From JBICHN01 sp043101845 (GTDB taxonomy: Bacteria > Planctomycetota > Phycisphaerae > Phycisphaerales > UBA5793), in the NCBI GenBank assembly GCA_043101845.1, contig JBICHN010000002.1, forward strand, positions 62,001 to 126,000: a stretch of 64,000 nucleotides of DNA, in the 5' to 3' direction. The notes beneath the pieces are model-generated. The model searched no databases, had not been told where the DNA came from, and saw nothing but the letters and a program-made list of their open reading frames with translations. The translations under genes were made by a program, and so were the position numbers. Below are positions 1 through 7,266 of this stretch, piece by piece. Within the stretch, counting starts at the first letter, position 1, and each line of letters starts with the position of its first letter.

Positions 1-496
1 TTCCGACGATTCGTATCCAGGTCGCGGACTGTCCCCGCAGGAAGAGGGCTTGGAGAATGAGCGAGCCGCCAATGAGCACCTGGAGCGCCATCGGGCCGGC
101 GAGCGGCCGATCGAGCCAGACGAGCGTCGCGGCGGAGCCGATCGTAATCGGCAGACCGATACGAAGCAGATCGGCGACGGCCTCGGCCGGGAGACGGGCC
201 GACCAGCCACGAAGCGTGCGGGTATGGGCGACTGCGAAAGTCCATGCGACGAAGGCGAGCCCGACGACAATGGCGCTCAAGGGCTCAAGCGCCGCGGTCC
301 ATGCGATGTAGGGGAGGCTGATCGTGGCGATGATGGCCATCGCGACCTTGCGCCGCCACCAGTAGCCGGATCGCTGGGCGAAGCCGAGACGACGCACGAG
401 CCCGAACCGCGGACTCCACGCGACGATGCGCGCCTCCGGCGCCGGCGAGCCGCCGCACTCACCGTGCTCGATTGAAGCTGACCTCCACCTCGCCAT
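1..496 (-). CDS. Partial multi-pass membrane protein, function unknown (3' end outside window)
   Basis: Reading the minus strand from an ATG at 496 gives an open frame of about 165 codons that runs off the left edge without a stop. After a polar 35-residue start it shows three or four hydrophobic segments, for example around AMAIIATISLPYIAW, LSAIVVGLAFVAWTF and PITIGSAATLVWL, each flanked by Arg-rich turns. That is the pattern of an integral inner-membrane protein. I do not recognise the family. The frame stays open upstream of 496, so the start could lie further out; the ATG has only a weak GGGGTGG stretch before it. The membrane pattern is clear, the function is not. Confidence 0.6.
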   Translation of the reverse strand, partial: MARWRSASIEHGECGGSPAPEARIVAWSPRFGLVRRLGFAQRSGYWWRRKVAMAIIATISLPYIAWTAALEPLSAIVVGLAFVAWTFAVAHTRTLRGWSARLPAEAVADLLRIGLPITIGSAATLVWLDRPLAGPMALQVLIGGSLILQALFLRGQSATWIRIVG

Positions 497-1142
497 GACG
501 GATTCCACCCCGTTCGATCCACCCGGAAACACCCGTATCCGTTTCCAGCGTGCGATTCGGTCATGGCACGCGCGGGGACGATCATGACATCGAGGTTGCG
601 GCGTCGGGCCCCAGACCGCACAATCGATCCAGTCGCCGCAATGCGATGCGGGACTCGTCTCATAAGCGACCGCACGAAGGCGTCTCAAAGTGCTGCGATT
701 CTGGTTTGCTCGAATGACCCGGCTTCCCGGTTCTGCGAATCGAATTGAGCGGGCCCGTCGTGACTCCTCAGTACGAACCCGAACCTGCGCCGTTCGTGAA
801 CCCGCCGCCAAAGAACTGAGCGCGACGCGTGACGCCGTCGGCGGTTCTCGGACTCCGGGATGAACCATCCGATCCGCGCGGCGCAGTCGTCGCGATCCGT
901 CGCGGAACGGTGTGGGGGGGCGGTTTCGACTTCTCCTCCTTCGCCACACCGCAGCCCCTTCCCATCTTCACCATTCCGCGAATTCGGATTCGGCCGCGTG
1001 ACACACACCCACCGCGGTCGGATTGCGGCCTCATCGCTGGCACATCTAAGACACTGTGGCATCGTTAGTTGTGACTGGCAGGCGAATGGAATCGCGTTCG
1101 CCGGTCGGCGAGAGGAAGCAACAACTGAAGATTTGAAGGGGA
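497..1142. other. Intergenic region between divergent genes, no gene seen
   Basis: About 650 bases lie between the membrane protein gene and the secreted protein gene. Several open frames cross it on both strands, but all are Arg/Ser/Pro-rich with no domain-like pattern, typical of chance frames in GC-rich DNA. It must hold the promoters of both flanking genes; I cannot place a convincing -35/-10 pair. The last 15 bases carry the GAAGGGG ribosome-binding site of the next gene. Confidence 0.5.
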
Positions 1143-1817
1143 ATGAAGATGACGCGTACTTTCCAGACTCTGGCGTTCGCCGCGACCGGCCTCACTGCGA
1201 TCCTGATCTCGACCTCGAATGCGCAAGCCGACATCGTCGGCGTGACCGGATCGATCGAAGTCGTCGAGGAAATGCCGGCTTCGCTCGAACTTCATCAGTT
1301 CGAAAGCAGCACGCGGGTACCCGCGATGCACGAATCGCGCGTCTTCCTGGAAGACGGAGTCGCCGTCGACTTCACCGCCGAGCAGCTTTACTCGGGCGAA
1401 GAACAGCTCACGCCGGGCGAAGTTGGCGCCGGCATGTGGGTGGACAGCTATCTTCTTCATATCGACCCGGTGGCGAACGAACTCGTCTTCAACGACGGAT
1501 CGATTACCTTCGACGGCGATGTCCTCGGCGTGATTCTCCTCACGCAGACCCTCGCCGACACGGATCCGATCCTCGCGAATCCCGACACGATCTACAGCGA
1601 CAACTACTGGCGTGGCGTCGAGCTTGGCGATCACTCGCCGCTCGATTGGCTGAGCCTCTCCGAGGATCGCCGCACGATCACGCTGCACGCCGGCACTGAT
1701 TCGGCCATGGACGAAATCCGTATTCTGACCGAGGTTCCGGCCCCGGGCGCCGGCGCCGCGCTGTTCGCCGGTCTCGCGCTTGCGGGTCGTCGCCGCCGTC
1801 GAGTCGAGCACAACTGA
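1143..1817 (+). CDS. Exported protein with PEP-CTERM-like C-terminal sorting tail
   Basis: This 224-residue protein starts with a signal peptide (Lys/Arg, then a hydrophobic run ending in SNAQA at about residue 29). It ends with the tripartite tail VPAPGA, a hydrophobic stretch rich in Ala/Leu/Gly, then a run of Arg (about residues 195-224). That is the architecture of planctomycete PEP-CTERM/MYXO-CTERM-like proteins, which are exported and processed by an exosortase-type peptidase, usually at the envelope. The acidic middle part, rich in Asp, Glu and Thr, matches nothing I know. The ATG at 1143 has GAAGGGG just upstream. No exosortase is in the window. A strong hairpin follows the gene. Export and sorting are well supported; function is unknown. 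Confidence 0.8.
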   Translation: MKMTRTFQTLAFAATGLTAILISTSNAQADIVGVTGSIEVVEEMPASLELHQFESSTRVPAMHESRVFLEDGVAVDFTAEQLYSGEEQLTPGEVGAGMWVDSYLLHIDPVANELVFNDGSITFDGDVLGVILLTQTLADTDPILANPDTIYSDNYWRGVELGDHSPLDWLSLSEDRRTITLHAGTDSAMDEIRILTEVPAPGAGAALFAGLALAGRRRRRVEHN

Positions 1818-1910
1818 CCAATCCCTGCCGAACGAGAAACACGCCCCCGCCGATCGCGGCGGGCGCACCCCGACTCCTTCCTTCCATTTGTTGCATCTCG
1901 CAATGTGATG

Positions 1911-1938
1911 AACACGCGTCGATTCTCGACGCGTGTTT
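1911..1938. terminator. Bidirectional hairpin terminator between convergent genes
   Basis: AACACGCGTCGA, loop TTC, then its exact reverse complement form a 12-bp perfect stem (1911-1922 with 1926-1937). A-rich and T-rich ends lie on the two sides. It lies between the secreted protein gene (plus) and purM (minus), so it can stop transcription from both sides. Confidence 0.8.
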
Positions 1939-1984
1939 GTCATTGGGAAAAAGTGAGCTGGGCAGTCGCGGAGCGATGCGATGA

Positions 1985-3121
1985 TCAGTCCGATTCGGCG
2001 CCTTCGAGCCGGACCCCTCCGCCGCCCCTTTCGATGACGCCGATTTCGTACACCGTCTCGCCGAGGCGTCGCAAGTGGCCGGTGACCGAATTCGCGAACG
2101 CCGGCCGCACGATGAGCACGAACCCGATCCCCATGTTGAAGACACGAAACATCTCGTCCTCCGCCACGCCGCCGTGCTTCTGGAGGAAGCGGAAGATGGC
2201 CGGGACTTCCCAGGACGACGCGTCGATGACCGCGTCTAGGTCCTCGGGGAGGGCGCGGCAGACATTGCCGGGCAGTCCGCCCCCGGTGATGTGAGCCATG
2301 CCGCTCACGATCTTCTTGACCGTGTACTTGCGCAGGAGGCGGACGATCGGCTTGGCGTAGACCCGCGTGGGAGTGAGGACGACCTCACCGAGCGTCTTGT
2401 CCGGGTCGAGTTCATCGAACCGCCGGTCGAGCTGCAGACCGCGGGTTGAGAGGATCTTTCGAACGAGCGAGAAGCCGTTCGAATGCAGGCCGTCCGACGC
2501 GAGCCCGAGCACGATGTCGCCCTCCTCCACCCGGGAGGAATCGATCGCCCGATCGAGTTCGAGCACCCCGACCGAGAACCCGGCGAGATCAAAGTCTCCG
2601 GGGTCATAAATGTCGGGCAGTTCGGCCGTTTCGCCCCCGATGAGGGCGCAGTCAGCGAGATGGCAGCCTTCCGAGACCCCCGCGACGATCGCGGTCATGC
2701 GTTCCGGATCGAGCTTGTTTGTCCCGATGTAATCGAGGAAGAGCAGCGGTTCGGCGCCTTCGACGATCATGTCATTCACGCACATCGCGACGCAGTCGAT
2801 CCCGACGGTGTCGTAGACGCCCAGTTCGACCGCCAGCTTCACTTTGCTGCCCACGCCGTCGGTGCACGCGACGAGCACCGGATCGCGGAAGTTTCGGCGG
2901 AAGAGCTTCTCGTTGTAATCGAGACGGAAGAGGTTGGCGAACCCCCCGGGGCGATCGATTACGCGTGGACCATGGGTTCGGCGCATGAGGGTCTGGATCA
3001 TGTCGACCATGCGGTCGCCGGCCTCGATATCGACACCGGAGTCGGCGTAGGTCAGACCCGCTCTCGTTTCACCGGGAGAAGTCTGGGGGTTCGCGTTTCC
3101 GGCCGGGTCGCTCGTGGTCAT
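1985..3121 (-). CDS. purM: Phosphoribosylformylglycinamidine cyclo-ligase (AIR synthetase)
   Basis: PurM catalyses the ATP-dependent ring closure of formylglycinamidine ribotide to aminoimidazole ribotide, step five of cytosolic purine synthesis. The 378-residue product has the family signatures in order: TYADSGVDI near residue 25, DGVGSK near 90, the C-x-NDMI-x-GAEPL region near 112-125, LIGGETAE near 160, SDGLHSNGFSLVR near 215 and AHITGGGLPGN near 275. Family members are usually about 345-350 residues; the extra is a polar N-terminal tail of about 22. No other pur gene is nearby. The gene is convergent with the secreted protein gene and divergent from the hotdog/ACP cassette. Confidence 0.95.
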   Translation of the reverse strand: MTTSDPAGNANPQTSPGETRAGLTYADSGVDIEAGDRMVDMIQTLMRRTHGPRVIDRPGGFANLFRLDYNEKLFRRNFRDPVLVACTDGVGSKVKLAVELGVYDTVGIDCVAMCVNDMIVEGAEPLLFLDYIGTNKLDPERMTAIVAGVSEGCHLADCALIGGETAELPDIYDPGDFDLAGFSVGVLELDRAIDSSRVEEGDIVLGLASDGLHSNGFSLVRKILSTRGLQLDRRFDELDPDKTLGEVVLTPTRVYAKPIVRLLRKYTVKKIVSGMAHITGGGLPGNVCRALPEDLDAVIDASSWEVPAIFRFLQKHGGVAEDEMFRVFNMGIGFVLIVRPAFANSVTGHLRRLGETVYEIGVIERGGGGVRLEGAESD

Positions 3122-3349
3122 GCGGAAAGGATAGCGGTCTGGGAGCGACGGCGCAGGCTCGCCAACGAGGGCAATCGGGGCCTCCGCCGGAGGCGCGGCG
3201 TCTTGCGTCCCGGACGCGCCGGGCCTACCGTTGCCGACTCGCCGGAGCGAGCCGCCGCAGGTTTCGACGAGAGCGCCGGGCGTCCGGCGAGGGCTGTGAT
3301 CCTACGAGCAGCGGATGACTTCCAATGGGCGGCGAGGTATGACGGCGCC

Positions 3350-3811
3350 GTGAAGTTTCGACTCATCGATCAGGTGCTCGAACGCAGCGCGGATCGCCTG
3401 GTCGCCGTGAAGACGGTGACGACGGCGGAGGAGTACCTGCAGGATCACTTCCCGAGCTTTCCGGTGCTTCCGGGCGTGCTCATGATCGAGGCGCTCGCCG
3501 AGGCGGGCCGGGCGTTGCTCGCCGACCGGGCGGGAACCCGTCGACTCGTTCTGGGCGAGGTACGGGCGCTGCGATATGGATCATTCGTGAAGCCCGGCGA
3601 AACGCTCAAACTCGCCGTATCGCTGCTCGGAGAATCCGGCGACGGCGGGTGGAAACTCAAAGGGACGGGGTATGTGGTCCGGGCCGGACAGCCCGACCCC
3701 GGCTTCGACGCGACAACCGAGAACGCGGTGAGCGGTCGTTTCACACTTCGGCCGCCTCGTGTGGAGCGAAGGCCGGCGGCGCGCGGCGCCGCGACCGGTC
3801 CGACCGAATGA
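3350..3811 (+). CDS. Hotdog-fold 3-hydroxyacyl-ACP dehydratase, FabZ-like
   Basis: The 153-residue protein begins with MKFRLIDQVL and carries the FabZ-type active-site block: His33 in QDHFPSFPVLPG and Glu47 in VLMIEALAEAG. FabZ/FabA enzymes remove water from 3-hydroxyacyl-ACP during fatty-acid elongation. I chose the GTG at 3350 because homology to FabZ begins exactly there; the frame is open much further upstream, but that part is antisense to purM. The last 35 residues are Arg/Pro/Ala-rich and probably disordered. It is followed after 25 bases by an ACP and then a second dehydratase, so it probably works on a dedicated ACP-bound chain. No ketosynthase is in the window. Confidence 0.85.
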   Translation: MKFRLIDQVLERSADRLVAVKTVTTAEEYLQDHFPSFPVLPGVLMIEALAEAGRALLADRAGTRRLVLGEVRALRYGSFVKPGETLKLAVSLLGESGDGGWKLKGTGYVVRAGQPDPGFDATTENAVSGRFTLRPPRVERRPAARGAATGPTE

Positions 3812-3836
3812 ATGACTCTCATGGAGCTCGACAGAT

Positions 3837-4220
3837 ATGGATCGTGATGAGATCTACGCGAAGGTCACCGAAGTGCTCGAGGACGCGCTCGGCGTCGACG
3901 AAGATGAAGTGAAGCCGAACGCCACGCTGACGGGCGATCTGGGCGCCGAGTCGATCGATTTCCTCGACATCGTCTTCCGCCTGGAGAAGGCGTTCGACAT
4001 CAAGATCGACCAGGGCGAACTCTTCCCCGAGAATGTCGCCCAGAACCCGGAGTATGTGCAGGACGGCAAGGTGACGGACAAGGGTATGGCCGAACTCAAG
4101 GCCCGCCTGCCGCACGCGGACTTCTCCGCCCTCGAGGATGACCGGGATGTGAATCAGGTCGGCGAGATCTTTACCGTCGACGCGATCGTTAAATTCCTCG
4201 AGAAGAAGATCAACACCTGA
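3837..4220 (+). CDS. Acyl carrier protein
   Basis: An acidic 127-residue protein with the carrier-protein helix II signature GAESIDFLDIVFRLEK. Ser39 is the phosphopantetheine attachment site, in ESI instead of the usual DSL. It differs from housekeeping AcpP (about 78 residues) by an insert between helices II and III (about residues 60-105), and the C-terminal helix has VDAIVKFLEKK. This longer form resembles ACPs dedicated to special fatty-acid or polyketide-type pathways. It sits between two hotdog dehydratase genes, 25 bases after the first and 41 before the second, which points to one operon. Confidence 0.88.
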   Translation: MDRDEIYAKVTEVLEDALGVDEDEVKPNATLTGDLGAESIDFLDIVFRLEKAFDIKIDQGELFPENVAQNPEYVQDGKVTDKGMAELKARLPHADFSALEDDRDVNQVGEIFTVDAIVKFLEKKINT

Positions 4221-4261
4221 CACGGCGGAGTGAACGCCGGGCGCCCGCCTGAGTTCTCATC

Positions 4262-4795
4262 ATGCGCTGGATGTGGATCGACCAGATCGTGGCGATCGAG
4301 CCCGAGCGGCGGCTCGTGGCCGTGAAGAACCTCTCGCTCGCCGAGGAGTTCTTCCACGATCACTTCGAACGCGAAACCGCCGCAGATGATTCGTCCCGCG
4401 AGCCGCTTCCAATCATGCCGGCGCCGCTCATCATCGAAGGCATGGCTCAGACCGGCGGCATTCTGGTCGGCCACACGAACGGGTTCCGGGAAAAGGTCGT
4501 CCTCGCCAAGATCTCGAAGGCGATCTTCGATCGTGACGCGCAGCCCGGACAGACGCTTCGCTACGAAGCCACCCTCGATCTGATGGATGCGAGCGGGGCG
4601 TCGATCGTGGGCAGGGTGGAGGTCTTCGATCACACGGTTGGGGAATGGCTCCCGCTCGCGCAGATCGAACTGATCTTCTCCCACATTGATCAGAATCGGG
4701 CCGGCGTTGTCTTCCCGGAAGAGAACTTCGTCTTCACGGACAACTTCCGGGCGCTTCTCGATTCCGCCGGCTTGCTCCCTGCGAACCTGAGTTGA
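4262..4795 (+). CDS. Second hotdog-fold dehydratase-like protein (FabZ/FabA family)
   Basis: The 177-residue product aligns with the first dehydratase from its start (WIDQIVAIEPERRLVAVKN). It keeps His34 in FHDHF and Glu59 in APLIIEGMAQTGG. Compared with FabZ it has an acidic insert (about residues 36-50) between the catalytic His and the active-site loop, and PAPLIIE replaces the usual PGVLIIE. Similar proteins are annotated as beta-hydroxyacyl-ACP dehydratases in planctomycetes. The ACP directly upstream is the probable partner. The pair may form a heteromeric dehydratase, or one member may have become an isomerase as in FabA; that is inference. The gene ends nine bases before the convergent rhodanese gene. 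Confidence 0.82.
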   Translation: MRWMWIDQIVAIEPERRLVAVKNLSLAEEFFHDHFERETAADDSSREPLPIMPAPLIIEGMAQTGGILVGHTNGFREKVVLAKISKAIFDRDAQPGQTLRYEATLDLMDASGASIVGRVEVFDHTVGEWLPLAQIELIFSHIDQNRAGVVFPEENFVFTDNFRALLDSAGLLPANLS

Positions 4796-4821
4796 CCGCG
4801 CCATCACGGCTCGGCGCGGTC
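4794..4821. terminator. Possible hairpin across two convergent gene ends
   Basis: GACCGCGCC at 4794-4802 pairs perfectly with GGCGCGGTC at 4813-4821 across a 10-base loop. It overlaps the stop codon of the second dehydratase and the last codons of the rhodanese gene. There is no T-run, so its role as a terminator is uncertain. Confidence 0.4.
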
Positions 4822-5253
4822 GTCGACGCCGTATCGCACCGGATGGCCGTGCGACACCCACTCTTCAAGTCCGCCCTGAAAGAAAGACACATCCTTGTAC
4901 CGCAGGGCGAGAAGTTTCTTCGTCATGGCGATGGCGACCGGATCGTCATACGGCCCGCCGTAGACGACGATGGTCTTCGCCCGCACGAGACGCGGATCGT
5001 TCGCCGCGGCCTGCTCGAGGGGGAGGCTGAGGGCGCCCGGAATATGCGCCTCGGCGTACCGGCGGTCCGTGCGTGGATCCACCACCACCAGATCGGCGCC
5101 CTCCGACTCGATGAGGGTCGCGACTTCATCAACCCCGATGATCTCGAGGTCCTTGTCAGTGACCTTCGGCTCGGTCTGACACGCGATTGGGACCGTCAGA
5201 AGGAGGAGCAGAACGGTGAAGCCGGTATGTTGAAGGACTTTTCGCCGGGACAT
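4804..5253 (-). CDS. Rhodanese-like domain lipoprotein
   Basis: The 149-residue protein starts with basic MSRRK, a hydrophobic run and the lipobox-like VPIAC at about residues 21-25, so it is predicted to be a lipoprotein. The rest is one rhodanese domain: VDVRT-like VVDPRTDRRYAEAHIPGALSLP near residues 60-80, then the active-site loop IVVYGGPYDDPVA near 97. That loop has Gly where sulfurtransferases have the catalytic Cys (YGGPYDD in place of YC-x4), so it is probably a binding rather than a sulfur-transfer domain. The ATG at 5253 is preceded by GGAAGG at good spacing; the frame is open further upstream without coding character. Confidence 0.8.
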   Translation of the reverse strand: MSRRKVLQHTGFTVLLLLLTVPIACQTEPKVTDKDLEIIGVDEVATLIESEGADLVVVDPRTDRRYAEAHIPGALSLPLEQAAANDPRLVRAKTIVVYGGPYDDPVAIAMTKKLLALRYKDVSFFQGGLEEWVSHGHPVRYGVDDRAEP

Positions 5254-5426
5254 TCGAACTATCCTTCCGGTTGAAGCGTTGGACATGAGATCAGAGGCCG
5301 GGCGACCCATGTACATTCCATCGAGGGACGGTAGCGCCCCGCGTCGGAACCGGCGTGGCGCCCGCCGGTACGATTCCCCGCCTCTCGACCATGCGTCCCG
5401 CGGTCGGAAGTGAAGAGGAGTGGCGA

Positions 5427-6431
5427 ATGCGGCGACCCTGCGCAAGGTGGTCCGGAGTACTCGGATTCGTTGGGGCGCTCTTCGCTCTGAGCTCAACGGC
5501 GCTCGCCCAATATCCCCCCGGTCAACCGGCCATTCCTCGGACCGCCGAGTTCGAAACCATCTCGTCCCTCTCACATGTCGAGCCGGGTCGCCGATTCCAC
5601 CTCGCCTTCGTCTTCGAGATTGGTGAGCGGTGGCGACTCGACTGGCCGCGTCATTCGGACACACTCGGCGAGCCGAGCGTGCGCGTCCAGGCGCCCGAGG
5701 GGTTCGTCGTCAATTCGACGCTCTATCCCGGGCCCGAGCGCTGGACCTCCGAATCCGGTCACAAACTCGTCGGCTATCGAGACGAGGTCATTCTCTTCAG
5801 TGAGATCATCCCACCCGATGAACTCGAGCCGGGAGCGTCCGTGATCTTTCGAGTCGACGCGTCGTGGTGGGCGCGGCCGGTCGACGGTGGATTGACGCCG
5901 CCTGTGCGTGAAGAGCGGACCGGTGAGTTGACCTTGATGGTCGAAGACGACGAGACCGAAGCGCATCTTCAGAACCTCGATCGGATCGCTCCGTTCCTGG
6001 CTCGGCTGCCGCGGGAATGGGACGAGGTGAGTGGTGTCCATACGGAGTGGTGGGGGACGAGTCTGCGACCGCGACTCGTCGTCACCGTCGAGAACGCGGA
6101 GGAGGCGGACTTTTTCGCCTACCCGAGCCGGACCACCTCGCTCGTTTCCCGGGAACTCGAATCGGACGGCGACGCGAGCATCCTTCAACTCGAATTCGGA
6201 TATGTCCCGCACGGGTTGTTTCAGCGACCGGAAGCCCATGGGCTCCTCATGATTCGACGGGGACGATCGGTGGCGTATTTCGAACTGCTCGACTCGTTCC
6301 GGCACGAGATCGCGCCGCGGCCGACGCCTGAGGGGCCGGGCGCCGAGCCGAACGGATCGAAGACGACGGGAGTGTGTTCTCCCGATGTGACTAGACTCTC
6401 AGTACGAACGACCATCCAGCAAGGAGATTGA
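5427..6431 (+). CDS. Exported DsbD N-terminal (alpha)-like domain protein without the redox cysteines
   Basis: A 334-residue secreted protein: signal peptide ending in STALAQ, then the start of a DsbD-alpha-like domain, recognisable by EPGRRFHLAFVFEIGERW, W-x-HSDTLGEP and the GYRDEVILF block. In DsbD this immunoglobulin-like domain passes electrons through a cysteine pair. Here the segment that should hold them reads SWWARPVDGGLTPPV and has no Cys, so the redox function looks lost. I chose the ATG at 5427 for its GAAGAGGAG site. The last codons contain the AAGGAG ribosome-binding site of the redoxin gene, which begins one base after this stop, so the two are coupled. Confidence 0.75.
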   Translation: MRRPCARWSGVLGFVGALFALSSTALAQYPPGQPAIPRTAEFETISSLSHVEPGRRFHLAFVFEIGERWRLDWPRHSDTLGEPSVRVQAPEGFVVNSTLYPGPERWTSESGHKLVGYRDEVILFSEIIPPDELEPGASVIFRVDASWWARPVDGGLTPPVREERTGELTLMVEDDETEAHLQNLDRIAPFLARLPREWDEVSGVHTEWWGTSLRPRLVVTVENAEEADFFAYPSRTTSLVSRELESDGDASILQLEFGYVPHGLFQRPEAHGLLMIRRGRSVAYFELLDSFRHEIAPRPTPEGPGAEPNGSKTTGVCSPDVTRLSVRTTIQQGD

Positions 6432-6432
6432 C

Positions 6433-7101
6433 ATGTTCTGCTGCGGTTCAAAGTTGTGCGGCGGCGGCGTGATCGCCGCAGTGTTCGGAGCGGCGGCGCT
6501 GTTTGTAGGAACCCTGGCCCCGGCCCTGGCCGACGGGCATACGAAGGGACAGCCCGAAACCGAATTGAAGATCGGAGAGAAGGCGCCCGATTTCACGCTG
6601 ACGGACCACACCGGTAAGTCGCACAAGTTGAGCGACTACAAAGGCAAGATCGTCGTCCTCGAGTGGTTCAATCCCGAGTGCCCGTTCGTGGTCTACGCCC
6701 ACGGCGACGGTCCGTTGCACGACATGGGCAACAAGGAGATGAAGGACGGCGTGGTGTGGTTCGCGATCAATTCGGGCGCCGAAGGCGAGCAGGGAACCGG
6801 CCTCGAGAAGAACATCCGCTACGCCAAGGAATGGGAGATGGGGTATCCCATACTCTTTGACGAATCCGGCGATGTCGGACGCATGTACATGGCGAAGCGC
6901 ACGCCGCAGATGTACATCATCGACAAGGAAGGTGTCCTGCGCTACAACGGCGCGCTCGACAACGCTCCGATGGGCAAGAAGGACGGCGAATATAAGGACT
7001 ATCTCGTTGTGGCGCTGCAGCAGGTGAAGAACGGCGAGACCGTCTCCGAGAGTGAGACGAAGCCATATGGCTGCAATGTGAAGTATCGCAAGCGCCGGTG
7101 A
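6433..7101 (+). CDS. Exported redoxin (thioredoxin-fold, AhpC/TSA-like) with a single active-site cysteine
   Basis: This 222-residue protein has an N-terminal hydrophobic segment preceded by a Cys cluster (MFCCGSKLC). It then has a thioredoxin fold: GEKAPDFTLTD near residue 48, VVLEWFNPECPFV near 73-85, and the cis-Pro region KRTPQMYIIDKEG near 155-168. The motif is ECPF with one Cys, so there is no CxxC; this fits the peroxiredoxin-like WFNxxCPF group common in planctomycetes and other environmental bacteria. It starts one base after the DsbD-alpha-like gene and is followed by a strong hairpin, so the two genes form an operon. The likely role is redox chemistry or metal/thiol handling in the periplasm; the substrate is unknown. 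Confidence 0.85.
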   Translation: MFCCGSKLCGGGVIAAVFGAAALFVGTLAPALADGHTKGQPETELKIGEKAPDFTLTDHTGKSHKLSDYKGKIVVLEWFNPECPFVVYAHGDGPLHDMGNKEMKDGVVWFAINSGAEGEQGTGLEKNIRYAKEWEMGYPILFDESGDVGRMYMAKRTPQMYIIDKEGVLRYNGALDNAPMGKKDGEYKDYLVVALQQVKNGETVSESETKPYGCNVKYRKRR

Positions 7102-7133
7102 GCGGCTCGTTGAATGGACTCGGATCGTTTGAC

Positions 7134-7170
7134 AACGGGGCGTGAAGGTTGACCTTCACGCCCCGTTTCC
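7134..7170 (+). terminator. Strong intrinsic terminator of the redoxin operon
   Basis: A perfect 16-bp stem (AACGGGGCGTGAAGGT at 7134-7149 with its complement at 7152-7167) with a 2-base TG spacer, ending in GTTTCC. It lies about 30 bases after the redoxin stop codon. Confidence 0.85.
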
Positions 7171-7266
7171 ATTCCAGGATTGTGTATACTGCGTTCGCGT
7201 GCTCAGGGGAGCCCGCCGGCCCGCCCGCCGCTGATTCGAATCGAACCCACCTGCGGCGACCAGCGC

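Noticed and set aside
1065..1943. 292-codon minus-strand frame over the secreted protein gene
   Set aside because: The plus strand has signal peptide, sorting tail and ribosome-binding site; the minus frame has none.
2483..3349. Upstream part of a 442-codon plus-strand frame that ends in the first dehydratase gene
   Set aside because: It lies opposite purM and reads as a low-complexity shadow; dehydratase similarity begins only at 3350.
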